Numbered from the stretch's first letter, positions 1 to 8,618 are shown. The stretch is 64,000 bases of DNA from Mesorhizobium_B sp035998495 (GCA_035998495.1 DASYHP010000077.1:1-64000), one strand, 5' to 3'. Made by a program: numbers and translations. Notes: generated by a model from the letters alone, not told the origin.

Positions 1-75
1 GCCCTGCGACACCAACACGTCAACCTGCCGCAGCTTGGCAACGATCTCCTCAGGCTTGTGCTTCCTCTGGCTCAT
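1..75 (-). mobile_element. IS3-family transposase orfA, 5' end (runs off the window)
   Basis: The first 25 codons read MSQRKHKPEEIVAKLRQVDV followed by LVSQG. I recognise this as the start of the OrfA (HTH) subunit common in rhizobial IS3-family elements. A GGAGG sits about 8 nt before the ATG, and a GTG two codons further upstream is an alternative start. The gene continues beyond base 1, so neither completeness nor the presence of orfB can be judged. The element end lies inside a gluconokinase gene, at about 113-140 by inference. OrfA binds the terminal repeats and is normally fused to OrfB by frameshifting to make the active transposase. Confidence 0.8.
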
Positions 76-108
76 TCTCACGTCCTCCAAATGCCCCTCG
101 GGCATACT

Positions 109-240
109 TCAGGGAGGACCACTTTTCAGGGAGAAGGCCACTTTACCGAAAACACTCTTTCCACAGCCGCTCACCCCCATCACCACAATGGCGGATGGCG
201 TGCCGATGCTAGGGCATTCAGGGGTGAGGTCGTCTCGCAT
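109..240 (-). pseudogene. gntK: Gluconokinase 5' fragment, interrupted by the IS element
   Basis: The reading frame from ATG 240 gives a P-loop AIVVMGVSGCGKS at residues 18-30, the characteristic start of GntK-type gluconate kinases (gluconate + ATP to 6-phosphogluconate). After about 35 residues the match stops, the frame runs into sequence next to the transposase start and ends at a TGA. Only the N-terminal tenth of a roughly 170-residue enzyme remains. Insertion of the IS3-family element on the left explains the break. It faces away from the ROK regulator, so the roughly 170-210 bp between them was probably a shared divergent promoter. The rest of the gene may lie beyond the IS outside the window. 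Confidence 0.65.
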
Positions 241-449
241 AGGCTGCCTGCAGCTCAACTCGCAGGGCCAATAGAGTGGAACTGGGATCCAGGCCATCCA
301 GTGGGGAGGCCTGCTGAGTGACGCTCTCTGACGAGCAGCAGTATGGCCGACCGCAGCGACGGATCTGGGAGTGGGCACAGCAGCGGTAACGTTGACGGAT
401 ACCGTAGCTCGTGATTTGTTCGGTGACAGAACGAATTAATGCCGGCGTT

Positions 450-1670
450 ATGAACGACGCGTCTCGCATCTCCCGACGGCTATCTTTGTGCATGGTTCTG
501 GAAGCCATCGTGCATTGCGCTCCCATTTCGCGTGCAAGCATCGCGAAGCAAACGGGGCTGTCAAAGCAGACGATTTCCGATATCGCTCGCCAGCTTGAAG
601 AAGAGGGTTGGATCCGGGAAACTGGACGCACCAGCGGGCATGTAGGGCGCACTGCGCTGACATATGAAATCGTGCCCGATAAAGCTGTCATCGCAGCGGT
701 CGACTTGGGTGGCACGAAGGTTAGGGCTGCCATCGCAGATCTCTCCTGCCGCGTTCTTGCCGACGTTTCAGAGCCCACCGACAAGCGGGGCGGCCTGTCT
801 ACGGTCCAGCAGATTGCTCGACTTTGTAGGAAAGCCGCAGCGCTTGAAGGTGTCGACTTCGCAAAGGTGCAGCTTGCTGTTGTAGGCGTCCCAGGCGCGC
901 CAGAAGCCTCCACCGGCCGTGTGCTTATGGCGCCCAATATTCCGAATTGGGAAAACATGGATGTCGCTGCGGCGCTCGAAGAAGAGCTCGGTGTGCCTGC
1001 TGTCGTTGAGAACGACGTCAACCTCGCCGTGCGTGGTGAGCACTGGATCGGAGCGGGTGCCGAGTGCGATGATCTCGTCTTGATAGCGCTTGGAACCGGC
1101 ATTGGCGGCGGAGTGATGGTGCGAGGCGAGCTTGTCCGAGGCGCCTCCAATGCGGCTGGTGAACTCGGTTTTCTGCCCTTTGGCTCCGATGCGTTCGATC
1201 CCCGCTCGCTACACACCGGAGCTCTTGAACGTAGCCTCGGCTCCAGTGGTATCTGCGAGCGCTACAGAGAGCATTCCGGCGAAACGCGCGACGTAGACGT
1301 AAGGGATATCTTTGAAGCAGCAGCCACAGGCGACAAGGCGGCAGTGGTCACGCTGGACGAAACCGCGCGGCTTCTCGCCCGAACCGTTGTGGCTGTGGCC
1401 GCAATCACGAACCCTGCAAAGATCATTCTAGGTGGATCGATCGGGGTCCGACCGGAGATGGTCGAGCGCGTCAGGAAGCTGATGCCCTTGTGCTTCCCAC
1501 GTCAAGTCTGTGTTGAACCTTCTGAGCTCGGCCCGAAGGCCGCTCTGATTGGAGCGGCCGCCATCGGATTGGCGAGCCTTCATGCCACCTTGTTCACGAG
1601 GGGCGTGCAAGGCGCCAGCATCGCGCTTCCACCGGCTGAAGTGCTGCGCAGCAGAGAGGCTGCCGCATGA
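450..1670 (+). CDS. ROK-family transcriptional regulator (NagC/XylR type)
   Basis: An N-terminal winged helix-turn-helix (ISRASIAKQTGLSKQTISDIARQLEEEG, read in two overlapping parts) is followed by a ROK sugar-kinase fold with the phosphate loop AAVDLGGTKVRAA, a VENDVN segment and the LGTGIGGG loop. The zinc-binding CXCGXXGC signature of ROK proteins is absent: only one cysteine remains, in SSGICERY. ATG 450 is preferred; GTG 411 would add 13 residues but overlaps a TTGACG box at about 392. No convincing ribosome site is seen for either. The gene precedes the M20 hydrolase with a 4-bp ATGA overlap, so it probably heads the operon and senses its sugar-like or amide substrate. It was divergent from the broken gluconokinase. 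Confidence 0.85.
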   Translation: MNDASRISRRLSLCMVLEAIVHCAPISRASIAKQTGLSKQTISDIARQLEEEGWIRETGRTSGHVGRTALTYEIVPDKAVIAAVDLGGTKVRAAIADLSCRVLADVSEPTDKRGGLSTVQQIARLCRKAAALEGVDFAKVQLAVVGVPGAPEASTGRVLMAPNIPNWENMDVAAALEEELGVPAVVENDVNLAVRGEHWIGAGAECDDLVLIALGTGIGGGVMVRGELVRGASNAAGELGFLPFGSDAFDPRSLHTGALERSLGSSGICERYREHSGETRDVDVRDIFEAAATGDKAAVVTLDETARLLARTVVAVAAITNPAKIILGGSIGVRPEMVERVRKLMPLCFPRQVCVEPSELGPKAALIGAAAIGLASLHATLFTRGVQGASIALPPAEVLRSREAAA

Positions 1671-2923
1671 GCGAGGCTACTGCGCTGCACGAGAGATTGG
1701 CTGGGCTGCTCGACCAGGGTCGTGCCGTCAGCTTTCTCCAGGAGGCGGTCGGATGCCAAAGCGTCACGGGCCATGAGGCGCACTTCGTGGACTGGCTTGA
1801 GAAGCAGATGGCGGTGTTGGCGCTCGACCCGCGCACATCTGAGTTTGCCCCCGGTCGTCCTAACGTTTGGGGCATGCGCAAAAGCGAAGGTGCCGGGCCG
1901 CGACTTCTCTTCATTGGGCATTCGGACACGGTTCACGCTCGCGGCTGGACCGAGCGCTGGAAGGGGACTGAACGTGAGGATGCTTTTGGTGCAGCCGTTG
2001 TCGCGGGCGAGGTCTGGGGCCGTGGCACAGGCGATCTGAAAGCAGGCATCTGTGCAAGCCTCCTTGCCCTCGACCTATTGGACAGAGCAGGCCATCGACT
2101 TGGAGGTGACCTGGCGTTCGCGTTCGTCGGCGACGAGGAGAGCGGCGAACCCAACATGGGCATCAGCGCCGGCGTAAAGGATCTCGCTCGCCGAATCCGA
2201 GAAGGTGAATTCGCGAAACCTGACTTCGCCATCTACGTCGAACCGACCCGCCTCAACGTCTTCCCTGCCCAAATGGGCTTCTTTATCGCCGAGGTAACGA
2301 TAACGGGTCGATCCGCCTATTTCGGGGTTCCGGAACAAGGCATCGATGCGCTCAAGGCAGCTCACAGCGCCCTGAGCGCGATCTGGTCGCTGTCTGCGCG
2401 CATGGCGGGTCGTGCGAGCCATCCTCTAGTTGGGCGAGCCTTTCTGCTCGTCACGGAGATCAAGGCTGGCGGGCTGATCGCAGTGCCAGGCGAGTGCCAG
2501 TTCTCACTAATTGCGAAGCTGTTGCCAGGCGACAGACTCGACGATGCTGTGGCCGAATTCGAGCAGGCGGTCCGGACAGCTGCGGGCAGCGAGGTTCAAG
2601 TCGAGATTGCCTATCCCGCCGGCCGCGACCATGCTTTCGGCGGCACGGGAACAGAAATACCAGCCGCTCAACCTGAGGTCAGACTCTTAGGGCAAGCAGC
2701 CGCATCAGCCCTGCACGGCCGCGGTCAAATAGAGGGTGCCCCCTACTGGTCGGAGATGCCGTTCCTGACCGAGCACATCGGCTGCCCGGCGGTTTACTGC
2801 GCACCCGGTGACATCAGCAACTGCCACACGCTCGAGGAGCGCGTGAATGTCGACGAGTTCCTTGCTGGCATCGTCGCATTCGCAGTCTTCATGGCCAGCT
2901 ACTGCGGCATCTCGGAAACGTAG
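1667..2923 (+). CDS. M20-family metallo-amidohydrolase (ArgE/DapE/RocB-like)
   Basis: This is a 418-residue zinc hydrolase. Metal-site motifs visible in order are GHSDTVH (His85, Asp87), GRGTGDLKAG (Asp123), GDEES (Glu157/Glu158) and a C-terminal SNCHTLEERV histidine, so the di-zinc core looks complete. No signal peptide is seen, so it should act in the cytoplasm. Family members remove acyl groups from amino acids or cleave small peptides and carbamoyl compounds; the sequence does not tell which. Translation is coupled to the ROK gene by the ATGA overlap, and the first binding-protein gene starts 33 bp downstream. I infer that it cleaves the imported compound or a product of it. Confidence 0.85.
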   Translation: MSEATALHERLAGLLDQGRAVSFLQEAVGCQSVTGHEAHFVDWLEKQMAVLALDPRTSEFAPGRPNVWGMRKSEGAGPRLLFIGHSDTVHARGWTERWKGTEREDAFGAAVVAGEVWGRGTGDLKAGICASLLALDLLDRAGHRLGGDLAFAFVGDEESGEPNMGISAGVKDLARRIREGEFAKPDFAIYVEPTRLNVFPAQMGFFIAEVTITGRSAYFGVPEQGIDALKAAHSALSAIWSLSARMAGRASHPLVGRAFLLVTEIKAGGLIAVPGECQFSLIAKLLPGDRLDDAVAEFEQAVRTAAGSEVQVEIAYPAGRDHAFGGTGTEIPAAQPEVRLLGQAAASALHGRGQIEGAPYWSEMPFLTEHIGCPAVYCAPGDISNCHTLEERVNVDEFLAGIVAFAVFMASYCGISET

Positions 2924-2955
2924 TGCCATCGACCTGAGATCAGGGAGGAAAGATT

Positions 2956-4008
2956 ATGCGTTGGAAGCAACCTTTAGCAGCAGCACTGGCGGCTGTGCTC
3001 ATGTCCACTGCAGCGGCGCAGGCACAGACCGTAGGTCCACAAGGCGAGAGCGCGACCCCCTCCGCCACGATCATGGTTCCGGAGGACAAGGCGGCGTCAC
3101 TCAAAGGCAAGAAGGCGGCCCTTCTCTGGCACGAAGAGTCGGATTTCGTGAACGCAGTGACGACCGGCGCGACCGACGAGTTCAAGCGGCTCGGCATTGA
3201 AGTCGTTGCCACTGCGAGCGCTGGCTTCGATGCTGCCAAGCAGCGGTCAGACGTTGAGACCGCGCTTGCGCAGAATCCGGACATCATCCTGTCGCTCCCG
3301 GTCGATCCCGCAACGTCCGCCGCGGCATTCCAGACGGCCAAGGAACAGGGCGTCAAGCTCGTCCTCCTGTCCAATCTGCCTCAGGGCTACAAGCATGGCA
3401 CCGACTACGCAGCAATCGTCACCGACGACCTCTTCCAGATGGGCAGCCAGGCGGCAGACGCGCTCGCTCAGGCCATGGGTGACCAGGGCACGGTGGGCTG
3501 GATCTTCCACGACGCTGACTACTACGTCACCAACCAGCGCGATCAGGCCTTCAAGAGCACGATCGAGCAGAAGCATCCGAACATGAAGATCGTGGCCCAG
3601 GCTGGGATTAGCGATCCGGCGCGAGCGGAGGAGATCGCCAATGCAATGCTCCTGCAGAACCCGGATCTGGGTGGAATCTACGTGACTTGGGCCGGTCCTG
3701 CCGAGGGCGTCCTGGCGGCGCTCCGGGCCAACGGAAACACGACAACCAAGATCGTGACACTCGACCTGTCAGAGCCCGTGGCGCTTGACATGGTCAAGGG
3801 TGGCAATGTCGCGGCCATCGTTGCTGACGAAGCCTACGAGCTCGGTCGCACTATGGCGGCAGTTGGCGCACGCGCGGTGCTTGGCGAAGAGAACCCGCCC
3901 TTTGTGGTGGCACCAGCTTTGACCGTGACCAAGGACAATGTCGCTGAGGCATGGCAGCGCTCGCTGCACCGCGAGGCGCCCCAGTCCGTGCTGGACGCCG
4001 CGAAATAG
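2956..4008 (+). CDS. Periplasmic sugar-binding protein of ABC importer (RbsB/PBP1 type), copy 1
   Basis: The 350-residue product has a Sec signal peptide with an AQA cleavage site near residue 24, then a type I periplasmic binding-protein fold (KKAALLWHEESDFVNAV start; repeated DP.R and KIVTLDL segments of the sugar family). A strong GGGAGG ribosome site lies 9 nt before the ATG. The next gene is a close paralogue with the same motif order (VGP.GE.ATP, HGTDYAAIV/HGRDYAAIV, IFHDAD.YVTNQRD). Ligand identity is not visible; members bind pentoses, hexoses, autoinducer-2 or related polar ligands. It feeds the permease and ATPase encoded downstream. Confidence 0.9.
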   Translation: MRWKQPLAAALAAVLMSTAAAQAQTVGPQGESATPSATIMVPEDKAASLKGKKAALLWHEESDFVNAVTTGATDEFKRLGIEVVATASAGFDAAKQRSDVETALAQNPDIILSLPVDPATSAAAFQTAKEQGVKLVLLSNLPQGYKHGTDYAAIVTDDLFQMGSQAADALAQAMGDQGTVGWIFHDADYYVTNQRDQAFKSTIEQKHPNMKIVAQAGISDPARAEEIANAMLLQNPDLGGIYVTWAGPAEGVLAALRANGNTTTKIVTLDLSEPVALDMVKGGNVAAIVADEAYELGRTMAAVGARAVLGEENPPFVVAPALTVTKDNVAEAWQRSLHREAPQSVLDAAK

Positions 4009-4024
4009 CGGCCAGGGCTCGAGG

Positions 4025-4046
4025 GAGGGGCTCGTTTCTGCCCCTC
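4025..4046 (+). promoter_or_regulatory. Intercistronic stem-loop between the two binding-protein genes
   Basis: GAGGGGC (4025-4031) can pair with GCCCCTC (4040-4046) around an 8-nt loop. No U-run follows, so this is more likely an mRNA-stabilising or processing hairpin than a terminator. Such hairpins often follow binding-protein cistrons and raise their level above that of the membrane components; that role here is inferred. Confidence 0.45.
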
Positions 4047-4074
4047 GACTCTCAATCAGAACAGGGAGGACACT

Positions 4075-5151
4075 ATGGTCAAGCATCTTCGAAAAGCCGC
4101 AGGGGCAGCCCTGCTGATGTCGGCGGCTGCCTTGTGGGCTGTAGCGCACGCCGCCGACGGCAAGACGGTAGGCCCCAATGGCGAGGCGCCCACGCCGGCC
4201 GAGACATTCAGGCTCACGGCGGACGAAGAGACGAAGATCAAGGCGGGCAAGCACACGGCCGCCTTGGTCTGGCACGAGATGAGTGAATACACGAGCGCCG
4301 TGAACCGGGGCGCGCGCGACGAGTTCGAGAGGCTCGGCATCTCGGTCGTGGCGGAAACGGATGCCGGCTTTGATGCCGCGCGGCAGAAGGCGGATGTGGA
4401 AACAGTGCTTGCGAAGCAGCCCTCGATCATCGTCTCTCTGCCGGTGGATCCGGCCACAGCCAAGACCGTCTACGACCCGGCGCTCGCAGCTGGCGTGAAG
4501 CTCGCCTTTGTGGACAACGCGCCGGCTGGCTACGCGCATGGGCGAGACTATGCCGCGATCGTCTCCGATGACCTCTTTCAAATGGGAGCCAAGGCCGCGG
4601 CTGCGATGGCCGACGCTTTAGGCAAGAAGGGCAAGATCGGCTTCATTTTCCACGATGCCGATTTCTATGTGACGAACCAGCGCGACAACGCCTTCAAGGC
4701 CGCAATCTCTCAGGATTATCCTGACATGCAAATCGTGGCGGAGGCTGGCATGGCCGATCCAGCCCGATCGGAAGAGATTGCACAGGGACTCCTGACTCAG
4801 GCGCCCGACCTAGATGGCATCTACGTGACTTGGGCCGAGCCAGCGCTCAGCGTCCTGGCGGCGCTCCGGGCTGCTGGAAACAGTCATACCAAGATCGTGA
4901 CGCTCGATCTCAACGAGCCTGCCGCTCTCGATATGGTGAAGGGCGGCAATGTCGCAGCACTCATTGCGGATGAGGCCTACGTGATCGGCGTAACAGCCGC
5001 ACGGACAGCTGCCGGTGCGCTGGTGGGCAAGGAAGCTCCAGCCTTCCTGGTTGTCGACTCGCTGGCTGTCACCAAGGACAACTTGGCTGAAGGCTGGAAG
5101 CAGTCCCTCGGCAAAGCTCCGCCATCTACGCTGACCGAGGCTGCCCAATAG
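4075..5151 (+). CDS. Periplasmic sugar-binding protein of ABC importer (RbsB/PBP1 type), copy 2
   Basis: The 358-residue product has a signal peptide ending near AHA (residue 22-25) and the same type I fold as the preceding gene. The two align along their length without large gaps and share long stretches such as FHDAD.YVTNQRD.AFK and DGIYVTWA versus GGIYVTWA, so this is a tandem duplication with divergence rather than a recent copy. A GGGAGG ribosome site precedes the ATG. Two binding proteins for one permease usually widen the ligand range or give different affinities. The permease start is about 40 bp downstream. Confidence 0.9.
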   Translation: MVKHLRKAAGAALLMSAAALWAVAHAADGKTVGPNGEAPTPAETFRLTADEETKIKAGKHTAALVWHEMSEYTSAVNRGARDEFERLGISVVAETDAGFDAARQKADVETVLAKQPSIIVSLPVDPATAKTVYDPALAAGVKLAFVDNAPAGYAHGRDYAAIVSDDLFQMGAKAAAAMADALGKKGKIGFIFHDADFYVTNQRDNAFKAAISQDYPDMQIVAEAGMADPARSEEIAQGLLTQAPDLDGIYVTWAEPALSVLAALRAAGNSHTKIVTLDLNEPAALDMVKGGNVAALIADEAYVIGVTAARTAAGALVGKEAPAFLVVDSLAVTKDNLAEGWKQSLGKAPPSTLTEAAQ

Positions 5152-5192
5152 CGACGCACGGCGGATTGGGCGTCGACACGAAAGGTAGGTCG

Positions 5193-6167
5193 ATGATGGT
5201 TGAAGCCAGAGCGGCGCCTCCGGCCCTGGAACGCCTTCGGCGGATCGATCTGCAGCAGTGGGTGGTCTATCTCGGCTTCCTGCTGATCTTTCTGTTCTTC
5301 GCCATCACGCTTCATGACAGCGGCTTTCTCACGGCGCGCAACCTCTCAAATATCGTGCTTCAGACCGCGCCGGCGACCGTCATGGCCGTCGGCCTAGTTT
5401 TCGTTCTATCCGCTGGCGAGATCGATCTTTCGTTCGGCTCGATTGTGGCGGTTTCGGCGCTCGCTGCTGCGGTAGTCATGCAGAGTTACCCTATGCCGCT
5501 TGGTGTGCTGGCGGGACTGGGCGCTGGGCTGGCGATCGGCTTCGTCAACGGCTGGCTCGTGGCCTACGGAAGGCTGCCGTCCTTTCTTGTGACGCTTGCG
5601 ACCTTGGGTCTTTTCGCCGGAATCGCGCGCTCGATGACGGAACTCCGGTCGATCCCCGTTCAGGACCCCTTGTTCACCGGTATCTTCGGCTCCGGTGCAC
5701 TCTGGGGCGTGCCCTCGCTCCTCATCTGGACCGTTCTCGTTGTGCTCGTCGGGCATCTGCTCTTTCGCGAGACACGCTTCGGCGCACATGTGGCTGCTAC
5801 GGGCGACAACCCGCGAGCCGCGCTCGTGTCCGGCATCCCGATCAAGCGCATCCGGCTTGCAGTCCTGACGATCAGTGGGTTTTGCGCGGGTCTAGCCGGC
5901 TTGCTTTACGCAGGCCGACTACAAGCCGCGAAATATACGCTGGGCGAAACCGACCTCATGACAGTCATTGCGGCTGTGATTGTCGGCGGCACTGCGCTCA
6001 ATGGAGGCAAGGGCTCGATGATCGGTGCTCTCGTGGGCTCGCTGCTCATGGGCATGCTGAATAATGGCCTCATCCTAATGGGGCTGTCGGTGTCGGATCA
6101 GATGATCGTCCGTGGTCTCATCATCCTGGGCGCAGTAGCCGTGTCGCTGCGCGACCCTTCGCGTTGA
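5193..6167 (+). CDS. ABC importer permease, ribose/fructose type (RbsC/FrcC-like)
   Basis: This is a hydrophobic protein of 324 residues with about eight to ten membrane segments, typical of BPD_transp_2 permeases. Visible family motifs include GLVFVLSAGEIDLS near the N-terminus and the cytoplasmic loop ATGDNPRAALVSGI that contacts the ATPase. ATG 5193 is chosen because GGTAGG lies just before it; a TTG at 5166 in frame lacks a ribosome site. Only one permease gene is present, so the pore is probably a homodimer. It lies between the binding proteins and the PLP enzyme in one transcription unit. Confidence 0.9.
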   Translation: MMVEARAAPPALERLRRIDLQQWVVYLGFLLIFLFFAITLHDSGFLTARNLSNIVLQTAPATVMAVGLVFVLSAGEIDLSFGSIVAVSALAAAVVMQSYPMPLGVLAGLGAGLAIGFVNGWLVAYGRLPSFLVTLATLGLFAGIARSMTELRSIPVQDPLFTGIFGSGALWGVPSLLIWTVLVVLVGHLLFRETRFGAHVAATGDNPRAALVSGIPIKRIRLAVLTISGFCAGLAGLLYAGRLQAAKYTLGETDLMTVIAAVIVGGTALNGGKGSMIGALVGSLLMGMLNNGLILMGLSVSDQMIVRGLIILGAVAVSLRDPSR

Positions 6168-6177
6168 GGAATAAGCC

Positions 6178-7383
6178 ATGTTTCTGGATGTTCTGCGCCG
6201 CCGCAATCCACGGTTCGTTGAAGCAGCGATGGCGCTTCACCAAGCCGGGAAGATCCCGGCGAATTCCTATGTGCTCGATCTCGACGCCGTCGAGAGCAAC
6301 GCGCGGACCTTCATGGGGGCGGCACGTCCGCTAGGACTCAAGGTCTTTGCGATGACAAAGCAGGTTGGTCGCAACAGCGGCTTCTGCAAGGCGGTGATGC
6401 GCGGTGGCATCGATCGTGCCGTTGCAGTCGACATGGCCTGCGCAGTTGCGTGCCAAAAGGCAGAGCTCAGTATCGGACACTTAGGGCACCTCGTCCAAAT
6501 CCCGCGTCACGAGGCCGATCATGCGGCGCGCACCATCCGGGCTGACTTCTGGACGGTTTTCAGCGAAGAGAAAGCCCGCGAGGCCGCGAGCGCCGCGTAT
6601 CGGGCGGACCGAACGCAGCACATTCTCGCGCGCATACAAACAGGGGGCGACATCTTCTATCGCGGTCACGAAGGCGGCTTCCCCGCCGACGAGATCGTGG
6701 AAGTGGCAGCGATGTTGGACGGGCTGGATGGCACCCGATTTGCTGGTGTGACCAGCTTCCCGGCCCTCCTCTTCGACGCTGAAACCAGAAGCGTGAAGCC
6801 GACCCACAATCTGCAGACGCTGCACCAGGCCGCCAGTGCGCTGCGGCGCGCCGGCCGCAACGACATCGAGATCAACGCCCCGGGGACGACCTCCACCGTC
6901 ACGCTGCCTGCGCTTGCGGAAGCGGGCGCCACCCAGGTCGAGCCGGGCAATGGATTGCACGGCACCACGCCGCTCCACGCGCTTGAGGACCTGCCGGAGC
7001 TTCCAGCCGTGCTCTACGTGACGGAGGTGTCGCACCTCCATGGTGACCGCGCCTACTGCTTTGGCGGCGGTCTCTACATCGATCCCGTATTTCCTCCTTA
7101 CGATGTGAAGGCGATCGTGTCGCCGGAGCCGACTGTGGACGGCCGGTCCCTGCTGAGCGTAGAGATCCCGCCCCCGTCGGCGATCGACTACTACGGAATG
7201 ATCGACGCGACGGGCGCACGCAAGCCAGAACCGGGCGACAGCGTGGTCTTTGGCTTCCGAGGTCAAGCATTCGTCAAGCGCGCTTTCATCGTAGGCGTGT
7301 CTGGGATCTCGCGCGGCGCGCCCAGCATAGAAACGATCGAGAACATCTTCGGCCAGCCGGAAGCGTGGCCGAACCTGCAATGA
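6178..7383 (+). CDS. YhfX-like PLP-dependent enzyme, alanine-racemase fold
   Basis: The 401-residue product starts MFLDVLRRRNPRFVEAA, the typical opening of YhfX-type proteins, and has a fold-type III PLP barrel. The candidate Schiff-base lysine is Lys61 in FAMTKQVGRN. Further family segments are GHLVQIPRHEADHA, GGDIFYRGHEGGFP and GVTSFPALLFD. Relatives are annotated as amino-acid racemase-like, but the activity of YhfX is not established to my knowledge. In E. coli yhfX lies in a large operon with a phosphotriesterase-like gene; here it sits inside an ABC import operon, between permease and ATPase, with GAGG 8 nt before the ATG. A role in racemising or modifying an imported amino compound is inference. 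Confidence 0.85.
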   Translation: MFLDVLRRRNPRFVEAAMALHQAGKIPANSYVLDLDAVESNARTFMGAARPLGLKVFAMTKQVGRNSGFCKAVMRGGIDRAVAVDMACAVACQKAELSIGHLGHLVQIPRHEADHAARTIRADFWTVFSEEKAREAASAAYRADRTQHILARIQTGGDIFYRGHEGGFPADEIVEVAAMLDGLDGTRFAGVTSFPALLFDAETRSVKPTHNLQTLHQAASALRRAGRNDIEINAPGTTSTVTLPALAEAGATQVEPGNGLHGTTPLHALEDLPELPAVLYVTEVSHLHGDRAYCFGGGLYIDPVFPPYDVKAIVSPEPTVDGRSLLSVEIPPPSAIDYYGMIDATGARKPEPGDSVVFGFRGQAFVKRAFIVGVSGISRGAPSIETIENIFGQPEAWPNLQ

Positions 7384-8114
7384 GTGCGCCCGTCCTTTCT
7401 CTGCGACACATCCACAAAACCTTTGGTGGAGTAGTGGCGATCGAAGATTTCTCGCTCGATCTTCATGCCGGCGAGATCGTCGCACTGGTCGGCGACAACG
7501 GGGCCGGCAAGTCGACCCTCATTAAGATCGTCTCGGGCGTTCACCCGCCGACTTCAGGCACGATAATTCTCGATGGCCAGGAGGTCCATTTCCCGGACGC
7601 GAGCGTAGCGCGGGCTCGGGGCATCGAGGTTGTCTACCAAGATCTGGCTCTAGCGGAGCAGCAGCCCGTCTATATGAATTTGTTCCTGGGGCGCGAGCCC
7701 GTGCGTGGGCCGTTGCGGCTCCTGGACCGCCGCGCTATGATCAACGCGACGGAAAAGCTGGTGCGGGATCTCGACGTGCGAATCCCATCTGCGCGCGCGA
7801 ACATCCGCAACCTATCGGGCGGTCAGCGGCAGGGCGTTGCCATCGCCCGCGCCACGCACTGGGCAACCAAGCTGATCCTGCTCGACGAGCCGACGGCTGC
7901 CCTCGGCGTTGCCGAAACGGCCAAGGTCGAAAAGATCGTGGCCTCCTTGCGCGCCCGCGACATCGCCGTGCTGATCATCAGCCACAGCCTCGATCAGGTC
8001 TTTCGGCTCGCCGATCGGATCTGCGTGCTCCGTCGAGGCAGTCAGATCGGAGTGCGGGGAACTGCGGACACCGACAAGAACGAGATCGTTTCGATGATCA
8101 CTGGTGTAGCGTGA
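7380..8114 (+). CDS. ABC importer ATPase, single nucleotide-binding domain (FrcA-like)
   Basis: The 244-residue ATPase has Walker A GDNGAGKST, signature LSGGQRQGVAIARA, Walker B LILLDEPTAAL and a switch histidine in IISHSL. It has one ATPase domain, like the fructose importer FrcA, not the fused double domain of RbsA, so it should dimerise. ATG 7380 overlaps the yhfX-like stop (ATGA), which favours translational coupling; the in-frame GTG at 7365 is less likely. It is the last gene of the operon and completes a binding protein/permease/ATPase importer with the genes at 2956-6167. Confidence 0.92.
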   Translation: MSAPVLSLRHIHKTFGGVVAIEDFSLDLHAGEIVALVGDNGAGKSTLIKIVSGVHPPTSGTIILDGQEVHFPDASVARARGIEVVYQDLALAEQQPVYMNLFLGREPVRGPLRLLDRRAMINATEKLVRDLDVRIPSARANIRNLSGGQRQGVAIARATHWATKLILLDEPTAALGVAETAKVEKIVASLRARDIAVLIISHSLDQVFRLADRICVLRRGSQIGVRGTADTDKNEIVSMITGVA

Positions 8115-8141
8115 CCGCCGGACGCAAAACTGTTCCAGAAG

Positions 8142-8618
8142 TTATCCGTCAGCTGCGGTTCGGGAACACAAGTCTACCCACTCGGCGCCCACCAGCTCTG
8201 CCATTCGCTCAGGGCTGATCCGAACAGCTGCATTAGTAGCTCCAGCTGCCGGAACGACCTCGTCAAATCGCTTGAGCGACAGATCGCAGTAGACTGGAAG
8301 GGGTGATGGCAATCCGAATGGACAAACCCCGCCCACTGGATGGCTCGTCAGCGTGAGCACCTCATCCGGGCCCAACATACGTGCTTTGGCGCCGAACCGA
8401 TGCTTGAACTTGCGATTGTCTAATCGCGAGGTGCCGCTTGTGACGAGCAGCATCGCTTGCTCTCCTGCCCGTAGGCAGATTGTCTTGGCAATCTGGTCGG
8501 GTTCAACGCCATGAGCCTGCGCGGCCAACTCCACTGTCGCAGAGCTCAACCCCGTTTCGAAAACGGGGATGTCGCAAGCCTGCTGGGCGAAGAAGGCACT
8601 CACAGACTCTAGGCTCAT
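8142..8618 (-). CDS. YbaK/ProX-type aminoacyl-tRNA deacylase family protein
   Basis: The 158-residue single-domain protein carries the family segments TICLRAGEQAMLLVTSG, LDNRKFKHRFGAKARML and the pocket motif HPVGGVCPFGL. Members hydrolyse mischarged tRNAs (Cys-tRNA-Pro, Ala-tRNA-Pro and others) in trans; specificity cannot be read from sequence. The gene converges on the ABC operon with a 27-bp gap and is not part of it. It is the last gene before the tRNA-Arg remnant, so it probably belongs to the same lower-GC accessory segment. Confidence 0.85.
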   Translation of the reverse strand: MSLESVSAFFAQQACDIPVFETGLSSATVELAAQAHGVEPDQIAKTICLRAGEQAMLLVTSGTSRLDNRKFKHRFGAKARMLGPDEVLTLTSHPVGGVCPFGLPSPLPVYCDLSLKRFDEVVPAAGATNAAVRISPERMAELVGAEWVDLCSRTAADG

